From Henricia sp. BOLD:AAB3569 (lineage: Eukaryota > Echinodermata > Asteroidea > Spinulosida > Echinasteridae), in NCBI GenBank assembly GCA_037783545.1, contig JBBELK010000454.1:1240001-1304000 (forward strand): DNA of 64,000 bases, in the 5' to 3' direction. Shown here piece by piece: positions 1 through 10,646 of the stretch (positions are counted from its first letter, which is position 1; the number at the start of each line of letters is the position of its first letter). A program made the position numbers and the translations under genes. Below the pieces are notes generated by a model. It was given only the letters and a program-made list of their open reading frames with translations. It was not told the DNA's origin and did not search any database.

Positions 1-1274
1 GCTGGGCTGTAATTCTGAAATTCCCAGTCGTGGCATGACGACGGTGGAATGAATGGAATACCGCCGCGCAGAGCCGTGAACAAGGAGAGTTGCGCGACAA
101 CCTATGATTACTGCCGGCATTTTGTGTCCAACAACCAATGCAATGAAGAGAAGTGTTCAACGATTGTTGGCGTATCGTGTGACAAATAAATTTACAAAAA
201 TTGATTGCATAATCAGAAATTGGCATCCTCAGAATAAAATATTATATGTTATTGTCAAATTGGTTGCAAATGCTACGAAAATTCCACACATTTTTCAGTT
301 CTACAGTCAGACATCTATTTATAGACTATATTTAAACAAATCTCTTTATAAAGCTCTTTCTCTTTCGTTTTATGGCGGCGGCCTTGGACACAAAATGGCG
401 TCCAGCATGGACCACGTGACTAGACTCTGGGCTACTGTTACGGAACCCGACAGAGTGCGGTATGCCACGCACGTCAAAGAGCCAGTAGTTCGTACCAATG
501 AAAATCCAATAAGTAATATTACGTCCCGTATGCCACTGCACCCCCTGTCGTCAACCAAAGGTTCCCCTACAAGTCACCTCGGAATACCCGGCCTCTAAAC
601 ACGGTCACACAATTTAGTGCGGTATATTAATGATACATGTGTCTTCTTATTGTGTCTACAGGATCCAAGATCTCACGTGTTCTGGAGGACTTTGGTAGTT
701 AACCAGCTAGACTGCTTACGTGAGCCGCAGACTAGACATGGCAACGTGAATCGTTACATGCCACTGGACGTGGAAATGTGAATAATTGCCGGCTCAAATG
801 GACCAGCGTCTGTTGGCTTTCAAACGATGTGACAACGCACCATACCCAATGTCCTATAACTGCACAGCTGAAATGTTAACCATGAGTGTTTGCACCGTGT
901 ACCACGAGATGATTGTACATTTAGATTGAGAACGGAGATCACACGGTGACTGCCATTTGGCACGATAATTGTCATCAGCACGGCGGGTACAGAGAGCTAA
1001 TCTACGGGCGTGTTGTTTCATCTGAGGATGGCATTGCATTGGTAGGGTTGGTGAGGTGAAATAGAACAGCGTACGCCGGCCAGCCCCGCCGGGCATTTGT
1101 AGGGAATCGGGATCATATATTTTGCTTCTACCCTGTGAAGTGCAGGGTAACTTATGCGCGAGTTGTGAGTGTTGGCTCATAAGTATGAAATCGCAGGGAG
1201 AGGTGGTATGATGTACATGTCTGTTTGTAACAACGTGTGTGACAGCTGATGACCCCCATCGACTTGCTACCGAG
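1..1274. other. 5' flank of the receptor gene, no gene seen
   Basis: No protein I recognise is encoded on either strand. The stretch around 345-420 (a GGCGG and TTGGACAC-containing segment) has a diverged second copy near 3326-3391, so it is a dispersed repeat. Upstream non-coding exons or the promoter of the receptor could lie here, but no TATA box or clear splice donor can be assigned. An ATG at 1249, out of frame with the receptor, would open an overlapping upstream reading frame if transcription starts before it. Confidence 0.5.
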
Positions 1275-2600
1275 ATGGTCAGCTATGAACACGATGCCAA
1301 CTACGTGGTGCGACCATCTGCCACCATGGCAGTGGTCTACAACCATTCGCTCGTCACTCCTAGTCAGAGCGGATTTAGCGAAGATCTGCCTGTCTTTAAC
1401 AATCGCTCCGTGCCCGTTCTGGTCCTAATCAGCGTGGTATTGTTCCTGATTATCGTCATGACCATCGTGGGCAATATCTTCGTCATCATGGCTCCCTCCG
1501 TCAACCGTCGCCTCCGTAACGTGACCGGGCTCTTTATTGTCTCTCTCGCTGTGGCGGACTTGCTTCTCGGGATACTCGTACTTCCCTTCAGCGCCATTTT
1601 TGAAGTCTGGCGCTACTGGCCCTTTGGAGCCGTCCTGTGCAACCTGTACGTGTCATGTGACGTCATGTTTAGCACGGCGTCCATTTTGAACCTGTTCGCC
1701 ATCTCTGTTGACCGGTATGTTGCCATAACGGACCCCATGGCGTACCCCCACCGAATGACCCGGGGTAAAGCTCTGCTCATCATTAACATCATGTGGGTCG
1801 TATCTATCTTCATCTCATTCTTACCGCTCCATCTTGGCTGGAATACTGAGGATGGTAAGGTTCAGAATTACCGAAACCCGGACCAGTGCTCACTCGAGTC
1901 CAATAAGTGGTACAGTCTGATCGATGGCGTTGCTCTATTCTTCCTACCCCTAACTGTCATGTGTGGTTTGTACCTTAGAATCCTACTTATAGCTCGGCGT
2001 CAAGCTAGGATAATCAACTCCCAAACGAGTTCTCTGCAGCATCACCACATCGTGCGGAGGAACTTACGAGTGAACGGGCACGCGTCGCGAGGCGGCGGCG
2101 AGTCGTCCTCGGCAGCGTCAACGTCGACGCGTCGCACCCAGCCATCGCGTTCGGAGCTATCCTCGCGGAATCGAGCCGTCGTGGACGAGCACAAAGCGAC
2201 CAAGATGTTAGCAACCATCATGGGTTGTTTCGTCATCTGCTGGGTTCCCTACTTCAGCTTATTTACATTTCTGAAGCTCTTTAACGGGGCAGTAGCGCCG
2301 CTGACGCTCCAAATGGTCACCCTCTGGCTCGGTTACGTGAACAGCATGCTCAACCCTCTCCTGTACGCGGCCCTGAACAGCGAGTTCAGGAAAGCCTTTC
2401 GCAAACTGCTGAAAATGACCCGAATACCAGCGTTTAACACTGACCTCGATGCCACTATGTTGGAGCTATCCACCACGAGTACGCCGAGACAAGGGGCCGC
2501 GGCTTCCTCGGTTAGGAACGGTGCAGTTCCGCCCATGTTTGTCGAGGTACACGCGCCTGATATTATCGACCAGGCATCAGAGGCTGAGCGAGATTACTGA
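1275..2600 (+). CDS. Histamine H2 receptor-like aminergic GPCR
   Basis: A class A seven-transmembrane receptor of 441 aa from the first in-frame ATG, which has a strong context (G at -3, G at +4). A second in-frame ATG at 1326 (Met18) has a perfect GCCACCATGG context and would give 424 aa; an upstream coding exon is also possible. Visible landmarks (numbered from 1275): glycosylation sequons at Asn23 and Asn43; TM1 with the GN motif; TM2 SLAVADLLLGILVLPFSA; Cys122 for the extracellular disulfide, with Cys205 as partner; amine-binding Asp129; DRY 146-148; TM6 CWVP 322-325; TM7 NPLLY 360-364. The stretches NRRLRN, SILNLF, HLGWN and EHKAT match vertebrate H2 receptors closely. Asp217 in TM5 matches H2 Asp186, but the H2 Thr190 position is Leu221. 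Intracellular loop 3 is long and Ser/Arg-rich. H2 receptors couple to Gs. Ligand identity is inference; a related amine receptor is the alternative. Confidence 0.88.
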   Translation: MVSYEHDANYVVRPSATMAVVYNHSLVTPSQSGFSEDLPVFNNRSVPVLVLISVVLFLIIVMTIVGNIFVIMAPSVNRRLRNVTGLFIVSLAVADLLLGILVLPFSAIFEVWRYWPFGAVLCNLYVSCDVMFSTASILNLFAISVDRYVAITDPMAYPHRMTRGKALLIINIMWVVSIFISFLPLHLGWNTEDGKVQNYRNPDQCSLESNKWYSLIDGVALFFLPLTVMCGLYLRILLIARRQARIINSQTSSLQHHHIVRRNLRVNGHASRGGGESSSAASTSTRRTQPSRSELSSRNRAVVDEHKATKMLATIMGCFVICWVPYFSLFTFLKLFNGAVAPLTLQMVTLWLGYVNSMLNPLLYAALNSEFRKAFRKLLKMTRIPAFNTDLDATMLELSTTSTPRQGAAASSVRNGAVPPMFVEVHAPDIIDQASEAERDY

Positions 2601-2647
2601 ACTCGTCTTATCAAGAAATCATCTCGGATCACGATGGTTGAGGCAAC

Positions 2648-2753
2648 GGACCTAACACATTATGACGTCATATTTTGTTTACACGTGCACTTTCCTATGG
2701 CTCCACAAACCGTCTGGGGCCAAAACAAAGTGACGTCATCGTGTATTAGGTCC
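2648..2753. mobile_element. Small inverted-repeat element carrying two CRE-like TGACGTCA sites
   Basis: The two ends, GGACCTAA... and ...TTAGGTCC, are inverted copies that extend through an ATGACGTCA core and a TTTGTTTT run. It begins about 48 bases after the receptor stop codon, so it probably lies in the 3' untranslated region. Each arm contains a perfect palindromic TGACGTCA (2663-2670 and 2731-2738). Confidence 0.55.
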
Positions 2754-2918
2754 ATTTAGATACGACAATCACAGTTTTTAGGACCCAATGTTTTAACCCG
2801 CTATTTGCGCACTTTGGGTCGCAAATTCAGTGTGTTGGTTGTTTTAAGCACCAATAGCAAAACATGTCAAAGTTGTTACAATTATGTTAGAGACGATAAC
2901 GCGATGTAACTTCGTATA

Positions 2919-2924
2919 AATAAA
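2919..2924 (+). terminator. Candidate polyadenylation signal AATAAA
   Basis: An AATAAA hexamer 319 bases after the receptor stop codon, in AT-rich sequence. It is the first plausible cleavage signal on this strand. The assignment rests on position and motif only. Confidence 0.45.
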
Positions 2925-3952
2925 ATGCTGATTGAGAACAAAATGTACAAAAAGGAGTGCACATAAAATAATTTTCATCCAAGTTTTTGTTTAAAACAAA
3001 GATTTAACCATTACGCCGCATTTGGGCGCAGCGTTCATAAAGACAAATGCACTGCAACAAGTGCATTTTGTTTCTTTACATTATTACTCATTCAGTTTTG
3101 GTCAAATAGACACTGCAGACTGAGAGTATATGTAAAATCGTAGTGATTTTGGAGGATTGAGGAGTGTTGGGGTTAGAGATACCTATTTTGTCTGTGCTCA
3201 GGGTCCACTTAACCCTGAAACAGAAATCCCAATAAAACGTGGTGCAAGTTACTTTGAAGTAAAGCTGGTAAAGGCTATACCAGATATCACTGAGTGTACG
3301 TATATACTACATTAAAAATAAAGTTTGGAGCTTTTCCGTCTGGTTTATGGCGGTAACCTTGGACACGAAATGACGTCCAAATGGACAGAATAATTCACCG
3401 ACTGGAAGCTTGGTGAAAAGGGCGACAATTTGAAACTTTTCATAAAAGCACCCGTGATGACATCAGGCCCGAGCAGACAAAATACCTTTAAGGACGCTAG
3501 CTATTTCTTTGTTAAAAGTACGAAAATATCGTAGTCTTTCCATTTTGTTGCCGTCCACATTTTGTAAAAAAGTTACTGAAATATGTCGTTAGACAAGACA
3601 ATTTGTGTAGCGTTTCCTGAACCATGTCACACAGTTTGCGTACATAGAGCACTGAGGTATGACGTCAGGTGTCGCGGTAAAGGTTATCAACACATTGATT
3701 ACTCGGCAAAGATTGTGCATTGCCAATGTGGCAGGAAATAGTCCAAGTGACTTTTGTAAAGACCCATGACACAAAATTGGGTGCTTTCAAAATTGGGTCC
3801 TCTATGCTATAAAAAAATCGATATTGTGGCCATATAAGGTGCTAGATTTTCGCGACCACGAGCAGAAACATGTTTCTGACATAATTACTAATTCAACCAA
3901 TTAATGGCTTTGGTTGTCAGCAGACAAAGCCAATCATTGGTTGAACTGATAA
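2925..3952. other. Non-coding, no gene seen
   Basis: AT-rich sequence without a recognisable reading frame. It contains the second copy of the 345-420 dispersed repeat (about 3326-3391), a GAAACATGTTTC motif near 3870 that recurs around 16.5-17.0 kb, and an imperfect hairpin at about 3893-3945 (AACCAATTAATGGCTTTG with an inverted partner). Confidence 0.4.
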
Positions 3953-4099
3953 TAGAGCCTTTGCACGGCAGCCATGACAGGGGGCAGTCGCATTGTTACC
4001 AAGTGTCATGCATGAGTATAGGTGCTTTGTGGTTCTATTGTTACATAATTTAAATAAGAAAACCTTCCCCCTGTCATGGCCGCCGGTGCAGAAGCTCTA
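3953..4099. mobile_element. Family A MITE, copy 1
   Basis: About 147 bp with inverted ends that begin TAGAGCCTTTGCAC and contain GCCATGACAGGGGG and its complement. Other copies begin at 4519, 10501, 15007, 29252 and 60347. TA at both outer edges may be the target duplication. No transposase is encoded, so it would need enzymes supplied from elsewhere. Confidence 0.8.
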
Positions 4100-4293
4100 T
4101 TGCGTCTGAAAACATGCTCCTGGCTTGATCTCATTGGATATTGCTTGCATTGTTCTTGTTTAAGTTTATTGCACCAGAGGCTAAAATTAACAAATCGTCT
4201 TCTTTTTGTTTGCAAGTGCTAGAACACAGTTCATGTTCTGCAAAGTTAATTAACGACATTATTTTAAAGGAATAGACTGCAGGGTTATAGTCG

Positions 4294-4372
4294 AGTCCAT
4301 CACAAGTCCAGAGCCGATGCACAAGTCCGTGTCAAGTCCCGCACAAGTCAGTCACAAGTCCAGTAACAAGAA
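4294..4372. repeat. CAAGTCC-rich degenerate short repeat
   Basis: Multiple CACAAGTCC-type units in direct orientation at irregular spacing. Similar CAAGTC-rich sequence occurs at about 60.6-61.0 kb. Confidence 0.5.
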
Positions 4373-4518
4373 GCAAACGATGAACACGCACAAAAGAATG
4401 CCTTGTTGGAGTTCATTTGAATAGTAGCTTGTGACTTGAATTAAGACCCAGGAACTTGTGATAGTACCATTGTAGTCGAGTCTAACAAACTCACGCAGAA
4501 GTACTACATGTACGTGTA

Positions 4519-4656
4519 TAGAGCTTCTGCACCAGCGGCCATGACAGGGGGCATTATTTAAATGATGTAACAATAGAACCATAAAGCACCTACTCATGCA
4601 TGACACACGGTGACAATGTGACTGCCCCCCGTCATGGCCGCCGTGTAAAGGCTCTA
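4519..4656. mobile_element. Family A MITE, copy 2
   Basis: It has the same terminal inverted repeats and internal ATTTAAATGATGTAACAATAG segment as the other family A copies. It lies only about 420 bp from copy 1. Confidence 0.8.
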
Positions 4657-5146
4657 TTGTTAATGTAAATACATCCCTTGTGGGAACACGAAAATTAAAT
4701 TTTCAAAATAGAAACATGTATTATTTATTTCAATCATTTATATATTTCGAAATATAACTGAAGGATTACTATTAAAAATAGAAACTGGTTATTTATACAT
4801 GAATGTGTATCTATAAACTTTTATATCAAAAACTTTAGAAGACTTTATTTTGGAGGACATTTCCTATATACAGTAGTCAGTTTTTCATAACAATTATTAT
4901 TTTTTTTTCGCGAGGTTTATAAGTGAAGGTTAAGAAAACTTGGGAGAATTTTTGAAAATCCTGCGTGGGATACCTTAGCAACAGCAAATTGGCCCGTTTT
5001 TACCGTGTTTTGCCTATAACACACCGAATGGTCTAAAAGCTGAGCTATGAGACCCAGTAGTATTACAGAGTTATAGGTTTCTTTCGAATTCACGAAAGAA
5101 CGCGATTTTGGATTGACAAATGTGATATTTTTTTCTCATCCCATAT
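4657..5146. other. Non-coding, AT-rich, no gene seen
   Basis: No coding potential or clear repeat was recognised between the family A copy and the following family B element. Confidence 0.4.
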
Positions 5147-5300
5147 AGACTGCCTAAGTGATACGTCATCTTTTGTTGGTTGCCTATAGGCAATGGCTCT
5201 CTACACTAAAATTCACTGAACCATATCCCTGTGCTTTTGCAATGGTACTTTTTCCGACGGCCATGATGTTTAGAGCCAATTGCTTCGGCTGTCTATTTAG
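5147..5300. mobile_element. Family B element, copy 1
   Basis: It matches the complement of 54514-54687 (in MSL3 intron 7) through shared blocks such as TTGCAATGGTAC and GGCCATGATGTTTAGAGCC. The ends are inverted (TAGACTGCC... and ...GGCTGTCTA). A relative with a different interior lies at 28672-28808. Confidence 0.65.
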
Positions 5301-5798
5301 TAGGGCATATAGGCCTACGCGCAGTAAGCCTGATCACCAATTACAGCCAATGAAGATAAATTGTTTACATTAATAATTCCAGGTCCGGAATTCTGCCATA
5401 TTAACCCGATTTCGTTGCCAATCAAATACCTTCGGATGTGGACGTTTCCCGACGTGTATTCTGAGCAGAATTTCATCTATACCTTAGGCCTATACTGTAT
5501 AATGACCCGTTTTCTGAGCATGTCACCTTTTGTCGGCATGTGATCGTTTAATTACATTTGGCGGGAATTTGGCGGTACTTACTTTAACTGTGATAACAAC
5601 AAATCAAAAGCAATCTCGATGGCGATTCGAATGACAATTATTCTCACAAAAATGTCCAATGTCTAAGATCGATACAAATAATTAAAATGATAAATCATGT
5701 GGTTTTTTTCTGTGGTCAAATCAAAACCTATACACTTCATTAACACTGCTTATTATAGTTTACAGAACAACACATAAGAATGATATAGGAAAATCAAA
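5301..5798. other. Non-coding, no gene seen
   Basis: AT-rich sequence without a recognised gene or repeat. Confidence 0.35.
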
Positions 5799-5864
5799 TC
5801 CTCGTCGGAATTCGAACCCGAGACCTCTGACACAACGGGCAGTTGCTCTATCAGCTGTGTTATA
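5799..5864 (-). repeat. tRNA-like SINE head (remnant)
   Basis: On the minus strand this reads as a degenerate tRNA: an A-box-like AGCTGATAGAGCAACTG and a B-box-like GGGTTCGAATTCC. The acceptor stem does not pair and no normal anticodon loop forms, so I call it a tRNA-derived repeat, not a tRNA gene. The closest relatives are the copies at 58.04-58.42 kb. Confidence 0.6.
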
Positions 5865-6169
5865 CTCTATCAGTGATATACTCACTCAATTAATATAATT
5901 ACCACCTTAATTACAACAGAGTAAAGTTTACGGTGAACATTACAAAGAGAATTTTAGATAAAGGGGACTTTTTAGGGCAAAGTTTCATACATTGCGCCTT
6001 CCTTTTTTCACTAACTCATTTGACATCTAATAATTTCAGCAAACCCTGAAACTTCTCCGTTTTTGTTCGAGACCGTCACCTTTAAAAGTTGAGTGCACGG
6101 TTCTATACCGAACACACTATAAATATCACAGAAATCTTTCCCGTTAATGAAGGCTGTGTACACTGCAGC

Positions 6170-6419
6170 TATTGAGCTCGTGCCAATGACGTCATTTTGG
6201 GAGTAAAACAATGCCGCGTCGTTGTGGAAGCAATGTGCGTGCGCGTTGTGTGTGTCCATAGTGCGCGTAACGCGCTATGCTGAGGCTCTCATTGGTGAAC
6301 TAAACCGCGTTACGCTAACCAGAGACACACACAACGCGCACGCACATTGCTTTCACAATGACTCAGCATTATTTGACTCCCAAAATGGCATATTCGCACG
6401 TGTTCGAAAGGGGTCAATA
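6170..6419. mobile_element. Family C MITE, copy 1
   Basis: About 250 bp with long inverted repeats (roughly 95 bases per arm, imperfect) that begin TATTGA and include CATTTTGGGAGT and GCAATGTGCGTGCGCGTTG. A second copy at 31937-32430 carries an extra insertion. No coding capacity. Confidence 0.8.
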
Positions 6420-6500
6420 CATTAATTTGTCCATATAGTAGAGGACCTGGCTTAGACATGTATGCACATAATTTAGGAGAGGATAACTCAACTGTTATAG

Positions 6501-7560
6501 GCTAATATGACCCCAAGGAACAACTTGGGATGTGTGCCAAAATCTCTATCCGGGGCGAAAAGCCCGAAAATGACCACGCCCTTTTTAAGATGGTCACGCC
6601 CCTTTCTTAATCAGTAGTGCTGCTTCCGACATAGTTGTATCTACTGAATTCAACTGATATTAGCTAATATGACCCCGAGGAACAACTTGGGATGTGTCCC
6701 AAAATCGCTACCGGGGAGAAGTACCCAAAACTGACCACGCCCTTTTAAATGACCACGACCTTTATCAGAAGTGCTACCTCTGACATATCTATACATGTAT
6801 CTACTGAACTTGACTGATATAAGCTAATTTGAACCCGAGGAACAACTTGGGATTTGTGCCAAATTTACTATCGATAGAAAAGTACCCGGAAATGACCACA
6901 CCCTTTTAAACGACCACGCCCCATATTATCAGAAGTGCTATTTCCGACATAGCCAAACTAATGAACTCAACTGATAAAGGCTAATTTGAGCCCTAGGAAT
7001 AACTTGAGATATGTGTCAAAATCGCCACCTAGAGAGTAGTTCCCACAAATGACCACGCCCTTTTAAAAATGACCACGCCCCTTTAAAAATGACCACGCCC
7101 CTTATTTAAATTGCTACTTCCGACATCGGTGTATCTACTCTAGAGCAAGCTAATTTGATCCCAGGGAACAACTTCGGATTTGTGCCAAATTCCCTATCCG
7201 GGATAAGTACCCAAAAATGACCACGTCCTTTTAAATGACCACACCACCTCTTATCAGAAGTGCTACATGTACTTTTAATTTTGCTTTATCTACTGAAATC
7301 AACAGATATAAGATAATATGACCCCGAGGAACAACATGGGATGTATGCCAAAATCCTGGGGGAAAAGTACCCAAAAATGAACACGCCCTTTTTTTCGTCA
7401 GAAGCGCATTACTTCCGACATAGTTGTCGAGGAACAATTTGGTGTGTGTGCCATATTCGCTGTTAGGGGAGAAGTACCCCAAAACGACAACATTCCTCTT
7501 TTTCTTTTCATCAGCAGTGCTACTTCCGACATAGCTGTATCTTCAAAACTGTTACAGCTG
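6501..7560 (+). repeat. Left-arm minisatellite, about six units of 150-170 bp
   Basis: Unit starts marked by GCTAATATGACCC or variants lie near 6501, 6663, 6832, 6980, 7149 and 7312, with a partial unit after 7428. Units differ from each other by substitutions and small duplications; for example the CCACGCCC segment is triplicated near 7050-7100. Confidence 0.85.
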
Positions 7561-7830
7561 GGTATCTGGGTGTTTAGTGGGTCATATAGAAAAGTTTCAA
7601 ATTTATATTTTGATAATTAGAGAAAAATTTCCAAAAATGTTATCCATTACCATATATACTACCCCTTACTACCTACATATATATAAATTGCCAAATATTT
7701 ATTAACGTAAGCGTTCCATGCTTAAATTGTACGAATGTCTATTTCTTATTCTATAGTGCACTCACACAGGAGTAAATCGTGTTATGAATTCCATCTTAAT
7801 GACATTATAGCATTTTTTTAGGGGTGGGTA

Positions 7831-8834
7831 CACTCAAAAAAATGAGACTGACCTAAAGTAAATTTTAAACAAGACAAATGAGTAAATATTACACAAAACT
7901 ATGTTATTGTTGCATTTACGTTTATAATGGCGTTACACCAACTTGAAATGTTAACAAGTGGATATAACTTGTTATTTCTTGTGTTAACAACACGTTGGAT
8001 TAGTAGAAGTAACAATATTAAAAGTCAAGTTAACTTTATTAGTTATATTTGAGTAATAATTACTGGAATCATATTGTCGTCTCTTTTACAGTTTTTGTAA
8101 AGTAGGAAGTACTGACATTTTAATATTTTGCGCAACGTAAAATTACTTCTTACGAGAACAAAACCAGTTTAAGTTGAACAGACTGCATAAAACTTACTCA
8201 AAGTTATTAAGTTGCAATAACTTAAAATCACTGGTACCGGAAGACCCGTGCATAATTACGCATGCGCGTAGGGGACGTACAAAGTCTTGTTTCTGCGACG
8301 TGATAACCATGGCTGTTACGTTGCTTAGTTTTGGTTACCCCCGGGCCGAAAGCAATTACAGGCAAGCTCTCTTGGAGCATTGTTTGAGTAAGTATCGATT
8401 CCCCATAAATGACTCTTGGTCCATTGGTCGTCCGGTTCCCCTAATTGGCAAGAAAATCCAATTGACAAACTTATGAAGTTAAACTTACTACAAGATATTA
8501 AGTTGCAATAACTTAAAAACACTGGACATTGGAAATACATAGAATATGAGAGTGAATGCATTCCATTTGTTTTTTTTGAGTTGTTTTAAAAAATACAACT
8601 ATAAGTAATAAATATTTACTAGATTGAGTTGAAATTACTAATTAAAATTAAAAATGACCTCTTAACTTGAAATAATTAAGTATATTCAGTACTGTTGACA
8701 ACAAGTAATCTTAACAAACAAATATACATGGCTTTAACTTAAAAATACGTTAAGTTGAAAGGACGTAACTGAATTAAGGCAACAAAGTTGCCTTTATTTT
8801 TTTAAGTTTCCTCAACGAAATATTTTTTTGAGTG
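7831..8834. mobile_element. Nested 1.0 kb element with TA target duplication
   Basis: Ends CACTCAAAAAAAT and its complement form a 13-base terminal inverted repeat, flanked on both sides by TA (7829-7830 and 8835-8836), as for Tc1/mariner-type insertion. The interior is AT-rich with two related segments sharing TATTAAGTTGCAATAACTTAAAA (about 8204 and 8492). The + strand frame at 8174-8476 shows no known domain. The element sits inside the core of the foldback element and is therefore younger. Confidence 0.7.
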
Positions 8835-9234
8835 TAGGCAATGCACCCTATCAGCAGTATGGATTAACACGAATAGCTAGATTTTTAAATACATGTAATG
8901 TGCACCAAGCTATAGTGAGTAGATTGTTTCTTTTGAATAATTTTCACCTTTTAACTACATGTACTTTGAACAAGGTGAAGCACAAGGAGCAGTGAGAGCG
9001 ACCTCACCCTAAAAAGAAACAGTTATACCATCATCAGATTGCTACACAAAGTCAAGAGTAAATTTTGCCCTGCCATCAAATACCGCTATATTTCTCTCCA
9101 AAGCAAAGACTTTGCCCTCTAATACACGGTACAGATCTAATTTCTATCAAAATATAAATTTAAAATTCTTCTATGATCCCCTAAACATTATGAACATTCC
9201 GAACATTTTGAGCAACCCAGAAAATACAACTATG

Positions 9235-9960
9235 TCAGAAGTACATTTCTGATAAGAAGTGGGTGTGGTCATTTTCTGGTACTTCTCCCCGGATAGCGAA
9301 TTTGGCACACATCCCACATTGTTTCTCAGAGTTACATTAGCTTACATCAGTTAAGTTCAGTAGTATATCTATGATGGATACAGCATTTCTGATAAGAAGG
9401 GGCGTGGTCATTTCCTGGATAGCGAATTTGGCACAAATCCTAAGTTGTTCCTTGGGGTCAAATTATATTGTATCAGTCGAGTTCAGTAGATACAGCGATG
9501 TCGAAAGTAGCACTTTAAATGTGGGGCGTAGTCATTTCAAAAAGGGTGTGGTCATTTTCGGGAACTTCTCCCTAAGTGGCGATATTGACACACATCCCAA
9601 GTTATTCCTCGGGGTCAAATTAGCTTATCAGTTGAGTTCAGTAGTTTAGCTATGTCGGAAATAGCACTTCTGATAAGGTGGGGCGTGGTCATTTAAAAGG
9701 GCGTGGTCAGTTTTGGGTACTTCTCCCCAGGTAGAGATTTTGGGACATATCCCAAGTTGTTCCTCGGGGTCATATTAGCTCATATCGGTTGAATTCAGTA
9801 GATACAACTATGTCGAAAGCAGCACTTCTGATGAAGAAAGGGGCGTGACCATCTTAAAAAGGGCGTGGTCATTTTCGGGTATTTCGCCCCGGATAGCGAA
9901 TTTGGCACACATCCCACGTTGTTCCTTGGGGTCAAATTAGCCTAGATCAGTTGAGAAATC
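9235..9960 (-). repeat. Right-arm minisatellite, inverted relative to the left arm
   Basis: Four to five units of the same 150-170 bp repeat as 6501-7560, read on the complementary strand (TGGGGCGTGGTCATTT, TTCTCCCCGGATAGCGAATT). It is shorter than the left arm, so the array lengths have drifted. Confidence 0.85.
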
Positions 9961-10500
9961 CTCTCCTAAATTATGTGCATACATGTCTAAGCCAGGTCCT
10001 AGACTAATATCCATAACATACGTTTGACAGTGGCGCACCAATGTTCCCAGCCAAAAATAAACTCGCCGCGTTTCATCAACGTAATAGGCTTTGCAGTATT
10101 ACACACCTGGCCATTGTCACGAATCCGCTGTCTTTTGTTTAATTTCACCGAGAGAATGCCCGTCTGTTTTTACAGACTGCACTGCCATCTGTCAATATGC
10201 GATTTGTCTATACTCTGCGTAAAAACCAAGGACTAATTTACACCGTTTCGCAAAATACGTAGGCATATTATTGTTGTTTTTTATCGATAATTTTTCAGAC
10301 ATTCCACTGTTCATGTAGTATTCTGAATTAAACAAAAGAAGCACAGATCAATAAGGCAGACCACAGGATGTGTGGGGAAAATGTTAATGCTCTGCAAAAT
10401 GTTCACGTTTTGCAGCCAGGGTTTTCCACGAAAACTAGAACAATCACTATAATCACTCAAAATCAAATGCTTCGGAATTCAACCAATGCCTTTAAGGCAA

Positions 10501-10646
10501 TAGACCTTTTTCACCAGCGGCCATGACAAGGGCCAGGTTTTCATATTTAAATGATGTGACAATAGATCCACAAAGTGACTACTCGTGCATGACGCACGGT
10601 GACAGTGTGACTGCCCCCTGTCATGGCGCCTATAAAAATGGGTCTA
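10501..10646. mobile_element. Family A MITE, copy 3
   Basis: It starts TAGACC and ends GGTCTA, with the family interior ATTTAAATGATGTGACAATAG. It starts about 500 bp beyond the foldback element. Confidence 0.8.

Larger units (their letters stand above)
6438..10006. mobile_element. Large foldback (TU-like) element with tandem-repeat arms
   Basis: The outer ends are inverted copies: AGGACCTGGCTTAGACATG at 6443 has its complement at about 9983-10001, followed by a shared CACATAATTTAGGAGAGGAT block. Inside each end is an array of units of about 165 bp (AATGACCACGCCCTTTTAAA plus AGAAGTGCTACTTCCGACAT). They run forward at about 6501-7560 and in the complementary orientation at about 9235-9960. Inverted arms made of tandem repeats define foldback elements (Drosophila FB, sea urchin TU). 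The middle encodes no transposase and is partly occupied by a separate insertion at 7831-8834. I could not fix the target duplication. Confidence 0.8.

Noticed and set aside
1239-1274. Receptor start at 1239
   Set aside because: The codon at 1239 is GTG, not a normal eukaryotic start; the first in-frame ATG is at 1275.
6501-9960. Possible CRISPR-like array
   Set aside because: Units are 150-170 bp without short repeats and unique spacers, arms are inverted, and the genome is eukaryotic.
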